NCBI GenBank assembly: GCA_009602725.1
Contig: WELB01000060.1
Span: 249,329-296,764 of the forward strand
Direction of reading: 5' to 3'
Source: Spirogloea muscicola
Lineage: Eukaryota > Streptophyta > Zygnematophyceae > Spirogloeales > Spirogloeaceae
DNA: 47,436 bases
Shown here: positions 1 through 14,900 of the stretch, piece after piece
Numbering within the stretch: the first letter of the stretch is position 1
Layout of the letters: each line of letters opens with the position of its first letter
Made by a program: the position numbers and the translations under genes
Notes under the pieces: model-generated
The model's database searches: none
The model's input: only the letters and a program-made list of their open reading frames with translations
What the model was told of the DNA's origin: nothing

Positions 1-1
1 C

Positions 2-3215
<3,214 letters not shown>

Positions 3216-3719
3216 GCCCCCAACAAGCGGAAGTGATTTAAGGAGGTGATACAGTAAGTTGGGTGTTGGAACACATCAACTTCTACTTCAGATATCTCAC
3301 AGGTGAGCACAGCCACCAGAAGTACTTTCCTGCTGGATGGGGAGCAGATGACCCTTCCTGACATGACCCGATAGCGGGCATGTTGAGGCAGCCAGGCGAT
3401 GGTGCCTGCTGCGCAGCTCAGCCCAACTGGGCAAAGCGCCGTGCTGGAGACTTTGTTCGCTGCAGAGCCTCTCCCTGCGAGCAGACTCTGCCTCTCGCCT
3501 GCCGCTGGCCCTCTATGCCCGAGCTTGGCCAAGGTGGAGTCAAGACGGTCGTCGAGTGTGCAGAGTCAGTCGTTCCACGCACTCCACGAAGTCGTGACCT
3601 TCGCCCCTCCTCAGGCTCTCAAGCCCGGGCGAGCCAAAGTCGACTAAGCCGCGAAGCGTGGACTTTACCCGTCCTGGGCAGCACGTTGACTCGCCGTCCT
3701 GTGGGCAGTTGACTCTGAC

Positions 3720-3785
3720 TTTGGCGCGAAGGGAGGGGGGGGCCTTACAGCCGGGTAAAACCACAGATTTGCTTTTCCCGCCAAA
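3720..3785 (+). promoter_or_regulatory. Two E2F-like sites upstream of the TXNDC9-like gene
   Basis: TTTGGCGCGAA at 3720-3730 and TTTTCCCGCCAAA at 3773-3785 both match the E2F/DP core TTTSSCGC. They lie in the 675-bp gap between the thiolase stop and the first readable TXNDC9 exon. Paired E2F sites mark cell-cycle-regulated promoters in plants and algae. Function here is inferred from the motif only, and the gene's true start is not visible. Confidence 0.4.
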
Positions 3786-3804
3786 TCCGGCGCGAGTGAC
3801 CGGA

Positions 3805-3888
3805 GGCGGCGGCGGCGGCGGCGGCGGCGGCTTCGGCGGCGTCGTCGGCTTCGGCGGCGGCTTCGGCGGCGTCGTCGGCTTCGGCGTN
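3805..3888. repeat. GGC-rich array with two 30-bp units ending at an ambiguous base N
   Basis: A GGC trinucleotide run (about 3805-3830) passes into a 30-bp-period tandem repeat. The same 26 bases occur at 3831-3856 and 3861-3886. The array stops one base before the only N of the window, at 3888. The coding sequence of the TXNDC9-like gene begins immediately after it. The place is typical of a collapsed or unresolved assembly point. Confidence 0.75.
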
Positions 3889-3890
3889 AC

Positions 3891-3966
3891 TTCTTCGCCG
3901 GCGCCCGCGCCAGCCGCCGCCTCGTCTGCCACTTCTTCCGCGACAACTGGCCCTGCAAGGTCCGCC

Positions 3967-4001
<35 letters not shown>

Positions 4002-4655
4002 TGCTCTGGCTCAGGATTTAGATTGGCATTAGGTCGGATTAGGTCGGATTCAGGTCGGCTGACGACGGCCTTGCCGGCGCCGCCGTGGCCAGGTCGTGGA
4101 CCGGCACCTGAAGGAGCTGGCGGCGCGGCACCTGGAGACGCGCTTCGTGAGGCTGGACGCGGAGAAGAGCCCCTTCCTGGCGGAGCGCCTCCGCATCTTC
4201 ATGCTGCCTACCATCGCCGTCGTCCTCGACGGCAAGGCTGTCGACTACATCGTGAGCCGCCGCCGGCATACGGCCGTGCCACGATGACCCGCTCGCTGTT
4301 GGCGCTGTGGGTCCGCTGATGTAGTCGTGAACACCCTCTGTATGCACCTGGCTGGGCTTTACCGCCGCTAAAAGTATGTTATCAGCCGCAAACTCTTCAG
4401 TGACGGATTATCTGTTGTCTTTGCGACCGATCGCACACTCACGCTTTGTCCTTACGATCGTTTCTCCAGGTGGGTTTCGACGAGCTCGGCGGAAAGGACG
4501 ACTTCGGCACGGAGGTTCTGGAGCGGCGGCTGTGCAAGGCCGGCGCCATCTTCAGCGAGGACGCTTTCGATGTCCACCGGGCGGACCCGGCTCCCTTGGC
4601 CTCGCGCAGCGTGCGGCAGGCAGCGCAGTCGGACAGCAATGAGGACTTTGACTGA
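3891..4655 (+). CDS. TXNDC9: Thioredoxin domain-containing protein 9 homolog, N-terminus missing
   Basis: Phosducin-like/thioredoxin-fold protein; the family (TXNDC9/PLP3) binds the CCT chaperonin and modulates actin and tubulin folding. Exons visible: about 3891-3959 (ends RRLVCHFFRDNWPCK), 4093-4251 and 4470-4655. They are in phase with GT-AG introns. Exon 2 carries VVDRHLKELAARHLETRF and PFLAERLRIFMLPTIAV; exon 3 carries VGFDELGGKDDFGTEVLE and an acidic SDSNEDFD tail. The position of the thioredoxin CxxC holds only NWPCK, as in the family, so no redox activity is expected. The N-terminal coiled-coil part before FFAGARASRRLV was not found. The sequence upstream is a GGC array containing the single N, so an assembly gap or an unrecognised upstream exon is likely. 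A long GCG run (about 3969-4001) lies in the first intron. Confidence 0.85.
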
Positions 4656-6134
4656 TCCTCTGCTGCTTCTTCTCGTCGTCGTTATGATTCCTTCCGCCCA
4701 GCCGTGCGCACTGGCCTTCAACGCATGAGCACAGGCAGGTTATTAATATTGACACGGGTACAGAGGTAGTGTTTCATGGTGCAAAGAACTTTCGAAGCGA
4801 TAGTCCACATCGTAGGTAGCCAGTCGCACTTGCCATCAACGATCTGTGGGAAATGCGAATTGGCCGCTCCAACCCAGTTGCATCAGAATGGGCTGCTGCT
4901 TGAGCTTGCCAAGATCATATCCATCAAATCATTGTTGCCAACAGGCGGTGCCTCTGCGTATGGCGGCCTCGTGAAAATAATGCCAAGCCCTCTTAGAAGA
5001 TCCTTAAGATGTATGATGCTATGATACAAGAGTCAAGGTCATCGACATCTGCTAGCACGTCAAGAGCAAGCCGGCTCCTCTCTAAATAGCAAGCAGTCTG
5101 ATAGTCGCACATCTCAAGGGCAGGATTTGAGGCATAAAGAGACCAGCAATGTAGTGCAGGCGGGCAAGGGAGCACGCTACTGAAGTGGGGAGCATAGGAG
5201 CAAGGAACGCAAAAGCCGTGAGCGGCTTGGAGTACAACAAGAAGTAAGCCATTGTATATGTGCTAACAACTCTCATTGGGACTTCCCCAATGACCTCCTG
5301 TTTCATGCTTCCGACTGGCAAATCATAGCCACCCTCTTCGGAAGAGAGTGACCCTACTCAAGCAACATAAGGATGCACATTCCAGCAATGGCGTTCCCAC
5401 TGAATTCACCTGGCAGCTCGGTATGACTTTATCAAGATGGGCTACACTAGAGGAAAGACAGCAATGGTGACCGGACAAGTGAAGCCGCGAGGCCAGATGG
5501 ACTCATATCCACTGACAATGAGAGTGGACAGTGATCAAGTGCCCCTGCTCAATCCTCAGCATCTGTCTTCTTGCCCAGGATCGCTGTCTCTACGTTCCGC
5601 AGAGTTCGCATTGTGGAGTTCGTCGACCTGCTGGCAACATCGCATGCAGACAGCGGTCTTCTGTCAAGGTTTGACTTAAAGGGCGCGCACTCAGAGTATT
5701 GATTCGCTATTCCTTGCACATGCATCTACCCTTGCCTCTGCAGCCTTGCAACACTGAGGCTAAGTACTACACCGAAAAGGTTCAAGGATCAAGCTGGGGA
5801 AAATGCCAGGCTTACCCCTTACCTGGTACCCCCATGTCGCGGCAACAGCCGTGCAACCTCCACAGAGCCACGTGGTGGGCCAAAGCAGCAACAGAGGAGG
5901 CGCTGCACACGGTGCGTCAAGGTCAATCCCAGAGCAGCACTACATGCAGCAGTGCTGCTCAATACGTTGAGACCACTGGTATAGCTATATTGGACGGGCA
6001 GCAATCGTAAACACAACTCCTTCCTTTCTGTTGAAAGTCCGTAAGTTGTGACAAGCTTGGCAGGGCCTCCACGAGGAAGCTCCACGAAGTGCAGCCACAA
6101 GAGCGATGCAACCAGACCCCTTACCTGGAAGTTT
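4656..6134. other. No convincing gene; gap between TXNDC9 and LRR copy A
   Basis: Both strands were read. Only short unrelated open frames occur. On the minus strand there are pieces that could be 3' exons or 3' UTR of LRR copy A, for example a stretch near 5640-5540 with an acceptor-like CAG followed by an open frame of about 23 codons. None could be joined with confidence. No kinase motifs (VAVK, HRD, DFG) were seen. Confidence 0.5.
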
Positions 6135-9100
6135 TCACTTGAAGCCAAGCTGCATGCCCCGGCAATTGCAGAATATGACTAATTGCTGAGAGAGAAATCT
6201 GGTCCTGAACTGTGACAAGCACTATCAAGGCGCAGGTGCTAACCTTCGTCCTCCTGACACCGCAGATGGCGACCAGCAACACCACTGCAAACACCACAAC
6301 CCCCGCAATAATTGCTGCCATTGGGATGTCTCCAGCAGAAGCTCCGCTTAGCACCAAGGTCGAGCACTTCTGGTCTAGTGGTGGACCGCAGAGCCCACCA
6401 TTGCCTGCAAAGCCTGAGGCAGGCAATGTGGCCAGCGCTGATGGTATCTCTCCTCTAAGGTTGTTGTATGAGACATTGAACCACTCAGTGCCATGCTGGA
6501 GGTTCCATGAAGCTGTTTAAGAACAAAGAAATATTTGAGTCACAATTTAGGAAAAACATCTAACCCCAATTACAGCTGCATGCACAAAGGCTCGAGGGCT
6601 TAGATGCTGCTCTTATGTTACTACCTGCCTTGTTGTTCTTCTTACTTCGAAGTTTCAAGCTATCATGCTTCAGAAGTGACAACGTTGACCAGCAAGAATC
6701 CATTGCAGTGGAGGTCACAACACCTACGACGCTTCTCTGAAGGCATGACTTCGAGATACTCCACCACGATGAACTGCCTGACTAGCCAGAGAAAAGAGCA
6801 GGCAAACTGCTCCAAAGTAGAAGGGTTGACCTGGTATATTGCCCGTCAGCTTGTTGTGCGCTAAATCAAGTGCTTTCAGATTTGGAAGCTCTCCCAAAGC
6901 CTCAGGGATGGCACCAGTCAGCTTGTTGTCATTCAATTGCAGGCCAGTGAGGCGGGTAAGCTTGCCAAGCTCTTCGGGTACCTCACCTGTCAACTGATTC
7001 CTGTCAAGGTATATGTACTCAAGGGAGTCGATGTACCCAAGATTAGAAGGTATGTCACCTGTGCATGCATAAGCACTTGTTATCAGGCCACCATATTCCT
7101 GACTCAATGGAGAAATTCTAGTAACTTGCTCATCATCAGGTGTCCAGCTGTGGAGCTTAGTTCCACATTGCTGCTAGTGCTGCATTTCAGGTCTGGTCAT
7201 AGGCCAGTAGCTACATGTTGGATACATGGGGCCTGGGAAGCATACCTGAAAGCTCGTTGTCAGAGAGCTGGAGGTCAACCAAGCTCTTGAGGCGGCCAAA
7301 TTCTTCAGGTATGCTTCCCGAGAGCTTGTTTGAATAAAGATAGAGCAAGCTCAATTCTGCGCAATTGGCCAACTCCGAAGGAATCGGCCCACTCAAATGG
7401 TTGCTGCCAATCTCAAGCAACCTGAGTGCAGCAATGTTCCCCAGCTCTCGTGGAATGCTTCCTGCCGACAATATACAATTGCCAATATGCATTTGCTTAG
7501 AAGAGTAGAAAAGGAAAGCTGAGTGAAAGTCAGGGGGGACGGACACAAGAGAGACCAGAGTCTGTGCAATTTCAGGATCCAATAGCACAGAAAGGCAGTG
7601 CTGCTATGACACCTGTGAGCTCGTTGACAGATAGATAAAGAGTGTCAAGCTGAGTTAAGCGTCCCAGCGACCGGGGTATTTCACCAGCTATCTGGTTGTA
7701 GCTGAACAGCAGCATGTCAAATTGTCAGAAGGTAGCTTGTATTGCAAGAAGCTCTTACACATGAAAGGAGCAACTAAATCACAGCCTCAGCGGCATTGCA
7801 GATCTGTTATGTGTGCACCTAAGGAACAAGCCAAGCATCAGAATTTTGAAAAGATGTAGCTGATACGTCACAAACACCTTTCCTTCACTAGTGCTTCCTA
7901 TCAGTGGTCAACCTACCTCAGGCGGATATCACTAAGACTCATGCTGTTTCCAAGCTCTGGAGGAAGTTCACCGCTTAAGCTGTTATTGAATAGGAGCAGA
8001 GTGTGGAGCGAGTTGCATCTGGCAAGCTCAGGGGGTATGGTCCCGGAGAGCTGATTGGAGCTGAGGTCCAGAAGATGCAGCGCCCCTAATTTTCCTAGCT
8101 GGTTCAATACAGACAGCCACAAATGACAAGTTGAGTGCTCAGGAATGATGCAGAAAATTCAGGCTTCCAAGATGGCACCTACAAAGAGCTTGATATTGTC
8201 AGTGATCAGCATTGGTTGACTTTGAAGCTGAATCACAGGTCTCAATCCCTGTGTTTCCACAAGTTGAATATGCAGTTTCCTAACATTTCGTAGAATGTGA
8301 TAAGCAGCGCAAACGTGGATCAGAATCAATACTGCAGTAAAACTCTGACAAGCTTACAACTGGGGGTATTGGCCCAGTGAGCCGATTGTTGGCTGCTGAC
8401 AAAATCTCCAGATTGTGTAGATGGCTTAGCTCAAGTGGAATGGACCCAGTCAGAAGATTTCCATCCAAGTGCAAATACTGCAGTCTCATCAGACTACCTA
8501 AGCTTGGTGGTATTTCTCCTCCCAAAAGATTTTGCGTAACTTGGAAGTCTTCAAGATTCTCACACTGACTCAAAGAGCTAGGTATACTACCTGCAGCCAA
8601 AAATGACACACGCATTGTTAGGACTTGCTCGCAGCTGATCAGCACGACTGAACATATTGTAATCGCCACTCCTTACGTATTGCAGTCACTGAGCAGTTGC
8701 CTATCTCAAATTGCCAATCTCACATACCGGTCAGCTGGTTTCCTGCAAGATATAAGACTTTCAGCTGGTTGAGGTTCTCAATATTCTCAGGAATCTCTCC
8801 AGTGAGGTAGTTCATCTGCAACTCTAAGTCCTCCAATTCCACGCATTCAAATAGCTCTGCACAGCCTCAGATGTCCACTAGTCATGCAATGAGCTGCTCC
8901 TCCAAGCAGAGGGCAGGTGTGCAAGGAAAGACGGACTCAGGCAATATTTCTGCGCTTCACTGAAGCAAGGGTCATGACTGGAGTTTATATGCTCCTCACT
9001 CACCGATCGGTATGTTGCCTGTCAGCTGATTTCGCCAGAGGAGGAGGCTTTTCAAATCCTGCAGCTGCCCAAGCTCCACAGGTATCTCTCCCTCCAGATC

Positions 9101-10847
9101 GTTTGTGTCAAGGTCGAGGTGGAGAAGGCTGTGACAATTACCCAACTCGGGAGGGATATAGCCTGATTGGAAGAATCCACAATGCAACCGTGCTTGTTGT
9201 ATGATGGGAAAGTTGCAACAAGTCACATGAGTTTGTAACAAGATCAGACAGGACATGAACAAGTGGCATGGTAATTGAAGCAAATAGAACTTGTCCACCG
9301 TGTAATCAAGGAGAGTGATCTGTACCACTGAGCTGGTTGGTGTGAAGGTAAAGAGCCTTCATTTTATGCAGATCTCCCAGCTCCTTTGGTATTGTCCCTG
9401 TCAGGTTGTTCAGAGATAATTGCAGCTCCTGCTTGCCACAATACAATCAAGATTGTCATCAGCTGCACAACATGCGCCAGGTTGACGCCCAGTGACAACC
9501 GTCAGCAAAGAAGACAAACACCTGGGTGGCGGGATGCCATACAAAATGGCAGTGGCATGCGCCAGCATGATTGCAAAGAGCAACTCAGAGAGCTGTCAGT
9601 ATTGACCTCAAGGTTATGGAGCCGGCCTAGCTCCTTGGGCATATTTCCGACCAAGCTATTGTTCTGTATGAACAAGTAGGTCAACCTCCAAAGGCTTGAC
9701 AATGAGCAGGAATAGTTCCTCCCAGACAACTGTCCCCGAGATAGAGCCTCTTCATGCGCGTACAACCTCCTAGTGAGTCCGGTATTCCCCCTGCTCACAG
9801 GAAAGGTGTGCTTCAGTGCCAGCCCAACCAATGTGTGAAAGATGTATGCTAGACTGATCGCACTGCCACTAAAGTCTTGCAAACCCGCTTCAACTGATAC
9901 TTGGAGAACAAACCAGCAAGGGACACACGAGGAGAAAGAATGGTTGAACTTGCCCTGGAATTTGTTATTCTGGAGTACCAGGTACTGTAATCCGCTGAGG
10001 TGGCCAAAGCTGGCAGGTATTACACCCCCGAGGGAGTTGTTTGCCAGGTTCAGACTCTGCAGTGTAGTAAGCTCCCCAATCCTCGGTGATATGCTGCATA
10101 GACCCAATCAAGATCATGCTAAGAGTGCTTCCGGATGGAACATAGTAAGCAGGCGTTGCAGTGCGCCTCATCAGGAACTAATAGTTTGCCAAAAATGATT
10201 TCGGGTGCAAGCTCTAGGGCAACTTCATGCACACGGACAGTGGGCACTGTACAGTCACAGACCTCCCTTCAAGTTCTGCACTATTGAGGTCAATCTTGAC
10301 GACCTGCCCATGACGATTGCACGTTATGCCAGACCACCTGCCAAATGCCGCGCAGGCGAGGGACCATACTCAGAGGCAAGTGTCCATTGTGGTAACTTAT
10401 TGATGAGCATTCCAGTAGTGCTGTTCTGTATGCATGATGTTCCAGACAGCTCAAGAGCTGCACTTGTGCTAGGTCCAGCACATCCAAAAGCGATCCTCCT
10501 CATTATGTAAATCGTCATATAATTAAGGACGACAACTCACGGAGGTGTGCAGGGGCTCAAAGCCGCCTCTGTCCAGTCATCGAGTAGGCCTGGCGGGCTC
10601 TTCAGGGTCCGCTGCAAGAGCGCACGGGCGGAGGATGGCTGATCAGCCCCCGGCACACGTCCATCAAGACGAGCTTGCAAGTATGGAGGACGCCATACTG
10701 GTAAGCGCCCTGCCCGTTGTTCACCTTGACCTCGAGCAGGGCGACGCCGTCGGGAGTGAGGCTGTGCACGCAGGGCCACAGGGAGCAGCAGCATGCGGCG
10801 GCCAGCAGGATGGCCGCCACCGCACGGAGGCCCCGCGCGGGCCTCAT
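6135..10847 (-). CDS. LRR receptor-like protein, copy A (signal peptide, ~22 LRRs, one TM, no kinase found)
   Basis: Plasma-membrane LRR receptor-like protein of plant type; ligand unknown. Start ATG is at 10847 and is followed by a signal peptide (MRPARGLRAVAAILLAAA). Exons (minus order): 10847-10731, 10611-10541, 10337-10263, 10093-9950, 9694-9607, 9428-9326, 9162-9004, 8856-8728, 8590-8358, 8098-7917, 7701-7613, 7461-7246, 7058-6831, 6512-6244, all in phase. The order is LRRNT cap (TPDGVALLE...GLLDDWTEAALSPCTPP, WSGITCNRHGQ), about 22 LRRs of the xIPxxLGxLxxLxxLxLxxNxLxG type, then FNVSYNNLRGEIPS and GFAGNGGLCGPPLDQKC. A single membrane helix (AAIIAGVVVFAVVLLVAI) ends in GVRRTK. A last exon 6185-6135 with 16 codons plus stop would close the frame, but this tail is tentative. 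One repeat near 9694 is short, so a micro-exon may be missed. The ectodomain is secure; the cytoplasmic end is not. Confidence 0.85.
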
Positions 10848-11033
10848 CGCCGCGCCCGCGGCCGCGCGGCGGCTCTCACGGCCGCCCTCGCATTCGTGCG
10901 GCGCGACGCTTCGGAGATGTCGCGGCCAGACTGCCTCCGGCCGCCCCGGCGACCGGCGAGAGAAGAGGAGAGCTGCTCCTGGCGCGTCTCAGCTCTGCCT
11001 CCGGCGGACGCGGCAGATTCCGCGGCGCGCTGA

Positions 11034-11069
<36 letters not shown>
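11034..11069. repeat. CGG microsatellite upstream of LRR copy A
   Basis: About twelve CGG units lie 190-220 bases 5' of the copy A start codon, on the promoter/5'-UTR side. The corresponding region of copy B lacks this run together with its flanks. Confidence 0.85.
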
Positions 11070-11070
<1 letters not shown>

Positions 11071-11337
11071 GGATCGCAGTAAGCAGGCGCGCCTTTCCCC
11101 GCCGAAAGGATTTGGAGACGGACCGTTGAGCTCGGGAGGCGGACAAATATCTGAGGTATGCCGGATTCTGGACGAGGGCGGCTGGGAGGAGCCGGGAGCT
11201 CGGGGCCACGGAAAGAATTAGCGCCCGCTCGGATTGGCGGTGCCTGCGATCAGCCCGACGGAGAGGGAAGTCCCCATCGGGCGGCCGCTGCTTGCCTCGT
11301 GTCTTGGTTTGACCACCAGCAGAACGACTGTCTCGCT

Positions 11338-11944
11338 GCTTGTTGTTGTTGCCAATATGCTTAATTTAGAGGGTGTGTGAGCAGAAAAGCGCTTCCGGAA
11401 AGAGATGAGGCCCTCTGGGTTTGTGTTTCATTCTTCTGTTCTTTGCTGGGCTGGCTAATCACAGCCATCGCCCTCGACTGAAAGAGTTTTCTTGCCAAAG
11501 CGCGGGTTGCGCATGAAATGCAAGGGAGGCCAACTTAAGCCAACACAATGTTCAGGCAAAACTTAGCACAGAAAAGAAAGACTCTTCCAGCAGAGGGCGA
11601 TGGCTGTGAATTGGCTATTGCAGACTGTTGGGGCCACATCATATGAAGCCCTTTGCTAAGGTGGCGAAGGTGCGACGTTAGCACCCACGAGGAAGTAGAA
11701 CAAATTCGACAGGCTAACTTGGGGGAACAGGAGCACCGCCACGGGAAGGAGGCGGTGGCTGTGACAGGCCAGCCCCAAAAGAGTGGACAAACTCCAAGGA
11801 AGAAGCCCAGTCACATAAAACAGGGCAGACAGCTATGTCCTTTGTCATCTTCGTGCTCTCTCTTGTGTAAGACTTTGTCAGCACTCTTGCAAAACAGCTG
11901 TTTGAATACTGTAAAATGATAGTATTATTAGTAATAAATATGTA
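11338..11944. other. Spacer between the two LRR copies, packed with repeat fragments
   Basis: Homology between the upstream regions of copy A and copy B stops near 11337 (15929 in copy B). The spacer up to about 11944, where copy B homology starts, has no gene. It holds an inverted pair of repeat fragments (11457-11612) and a weaker fragment near 11745-11800 (GGCCAGCCCC followed by GAGTGGACAAA) that resembles the element at 39.4 kb. Confidence 0.6.
11457..11612. repeat. Imperfect inverted repeat made of two interspersed-repeat fragments
   Basis: The left arm 11457-11493 is the reverse complement of the right arm 11574-11612 at roughly 85 percent by eye, with a 17-base exact core GAGGGCGATGGCTGTGA and about 80 bases between arms. 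The same core block appears in direct orientation at 12223-12252 and, diverged, at 39285-39310. The arms are therefore copies of one repeat family in opposite orientation rather than a unique hairpin. Confidence 0.75.
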
Positions 11945-14900
11945 AAGATAGAGCAAGCTCAGTTCTTTACGATTGGCCAACTCTACAGGAGTTGGTTCAC
12001 TTGAATGGTTGCTGCCATTCTCAAGCAAGCTGAGTGCAGCAATGCTCCCTAGCTCCCGTGGAATCCGTCCTGCTAGCATGTTACAATGTTCCTCAATGCA
12101 TCTGCTTAGCTCCCATGTATCGACAGTAGCAAAGGAAAGGTGAGTGAACGTCAGGGGTGAGGGGCACAAGACAGATTGGAGTCTGTTCACTTTCAGGTCC
12201 CAACAGCTCAGAAAAAAGAGGAAGACTCTTCCAGTAGAGGGCGATGGCTGTGTTGGCCAGCCCAGAACATAGGATGAATGAAGTTCGAAGGGGCCAGAAA
12301 AGCGCTGAAGCTCCTCAAGCTGAAGCAACTCAAGTGGCCACACCCAACTTATCCCCTGCTGAGCAGCCGCGTAGAAAAGCACAGCACAGACAAGCAGTGC
12401 TGCTCTGATACCTGTGAGCACGTCAACAGATAGATAGTGAGTGTCAAGGTCAGTCAAGCGTCCCAGCTACAAGGGAATGACACCAGCTATCTTGTTGGTA
12501 ATTGAACAGCAGCATGTCAAACGTTCAGAAGGTAACTTCTTTGCGCGACAAGCTCATTACACGTGAAAGGAGCAACTAAACCACAGCCTCAGCGGCATTG
12601 CAGATCTCTCGTGTGTGCACCTAAGACGAAGTCAAGCATCCATTGATTGAAGTGATGCAGCTGATAGGCTACAAACAGCTTCACTGGTGCTCCCTCTCAG
12701 TGGTCAAATTACTTCTGGGCCGATATCAATAATATTGTTGCTTAAACAAGCTCTGGAGCAAGTTCACCGCTTAAGCTGTTATTAAACAGGAGCAGAGTGC
12801 GCAGCGAGTCGCATTTAGCAAGCTCAGGGGGTATGGTCCCAGAGAGCTGATTGGAGCTGAGGTCCAGAATAGTCAGCCCCCCTAGCTTTGCCAGCTGATG
12901 CGACACAGCCACAAATTACAAGTTAAGTGCTAAGGTATAAAGCAGAGGGCTCGGGCTTCTATGACAGAAAGCTTGATGCTGTCTGGAATCAACGTTGATT
13001 GACTGTGCAGCTGAGCCAAGCCACATCTTCCAATCACTATGATTCTCTCAAGTTAGATTGTCGACTCCAACATTTGTAGATTGTACAAGCAGCGCACTGG
13101 TGGATCAATCGTAAGTACTGCAGTGGCAGTCCGAGAAGCTTACAACTGGGGGTATGGGCCCGGTGAGCTGATTGTTGGCTGCTGACAGAATCTCCAGATT
13201 GTGAAGATTGCTTAGCTCAAGTGGAATGGACCCGTTCAGATGATTTCCATCCAAATGCAAGTACTGCAGTCTCATCAGACCTCCTAGGCTTGGTGGTATT
13301 TCTCCTCCCAAGAGGTTTTGCGAAACTTGGAGATTTTCAAGATTCTCACACTGACTCAAAGAGCTAGGTATACCACCTGCAGCCAGCAGTAAACAACATT
13401 GTTAGGAAATGCTCGAAGATGATCTCAACGTTTAGGCTACATTGTGATCGCTAATCAATATCTATTGCAGTCCCTGAGCAGCCTTACATACCAGTCAGCT
13501 GGTTTCCTGCAAGATATAAGACTCTCAGCTGAGTCAGCTTCTTTATACTCTCAGGAATCTCTCCAGTGAGGTGATTCGTTTGCAACTCCAAGTCCTCCAG
13601 TTCCACGCATTCGAATAGCTCTGCACACCATGCTCACTTGCACTGAGCTGCTCTGCCAAGCAGTGGGCAGGTATGCAAGGAAAGACGAACTTCAGACTCT
13701 CTCTGTACGTTTCAATGAAGCAAGGGTCATGACTGATGTTGCGATGCTCCTCACTGGTCGGTATGCTGCCTGTCAACTGATTTCGGAAGAGAAGGAGGCT
13801 TCTCAGCTTCTGCAGCTGCCCAAGCTCCACAGGTATCTCGCCCTCCAGATCGTTTGTATCAAGGACGAGGTGGAGAAGGCTGTGACAATTACCCAACTCG
13901 GGGGGAATGGGGCCTGATTGAAAGAATCCACAATGCAACCTTGCTTGTCTTATGATGAGAAAGTTGCAACAAGTCACATGCAAACTTTAACAAGATCAGA
14001 CAGGACATGCACAAGTTGCATGGTAATTACAGCGAATAGAACATGTCCACCGTGTAATCAAGGAGCAACTGTGATCTGTACCACTGAGCTGGTTGGTGTG
14101 AAGGTAAAGAGCCTTCATTTCATGCAGATCTCCCAGCTCCTTTGGTATTGTCCCTGTGAGGTTGTTCAGAGATAATTGCAGCTCCTGCTTGCCACAACAC
14201 AATCAAGATTGTCATCAGCTGCACAACATGCGCCAGGTTGACGCCCAGTGACAACCGTCAGCAAAGAAGACAAACACCTGGGTGGCGGGATGCCATACAA
14301 AATGGCAGTGGCATGCGCCAGCATGATTGCAAAGAGCAACTCAGAGAGCTGTCAGTATTGACCTCAAGGTTATGGAGCCGGCCTAGCTCCTTGGGCATAT
14401 TTCCGACCAAGCTATTGTTCTGTATGAACAAGTAGGTCAACCTCCAAAGGCTTGACAATGAGCAGGAATAGTTCCTCCCAGACAACTGTCCCCGAGATAG
14501 AGCCTCTTCATGCGCGTACAACCTCCTAGTGAGTCCGGTATTCCCCCTGCTCACAGGAAAGGTGTGCTTCAGTGCCAGCCCAACCAATGTGTGAAAGATG
14601 TATGCTAGACTGATCGCACTGCCACTAAAGTCTTGCAAACCCGCTTCAACTGATACTTGGAGAACAAACCAGCAAGGGACACACGAGGAGAAAGAATGGT
14701 TGAACTTGCCCTGGAATTTGTTATTCTGGAGTACCAGGTACTGTAATCCGCTGAGGTGGCCAAAGCTGGCAGGTATTACACCCCCGAGGGAGTTGTTTGC
14801 CAGGTTCAGACTCTGCAGTGTAGTAAGCTCCCCAATCCTCGGTGATATGCTGCATAGACCCAATCAAGATCATGCTAAGAGTGCTTCCGGATGGAACATA

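Noticed and set aside
4656-6134. A protein kinase domain completing LRR copy A
   Set aside because: No P-loop, VAVK, HRD or DFG motifs were found on the minus strand, and the space with introns is too small for a full kinase.
9502-10107. 201-codon open frame on the minus strand in LRR copy A, repeated at 14258-14863
   Set aside because: It runs through an intron between exons 10093-9950 and 9694-9607. The middle part has no LRR character, so it is not one continuous exon.
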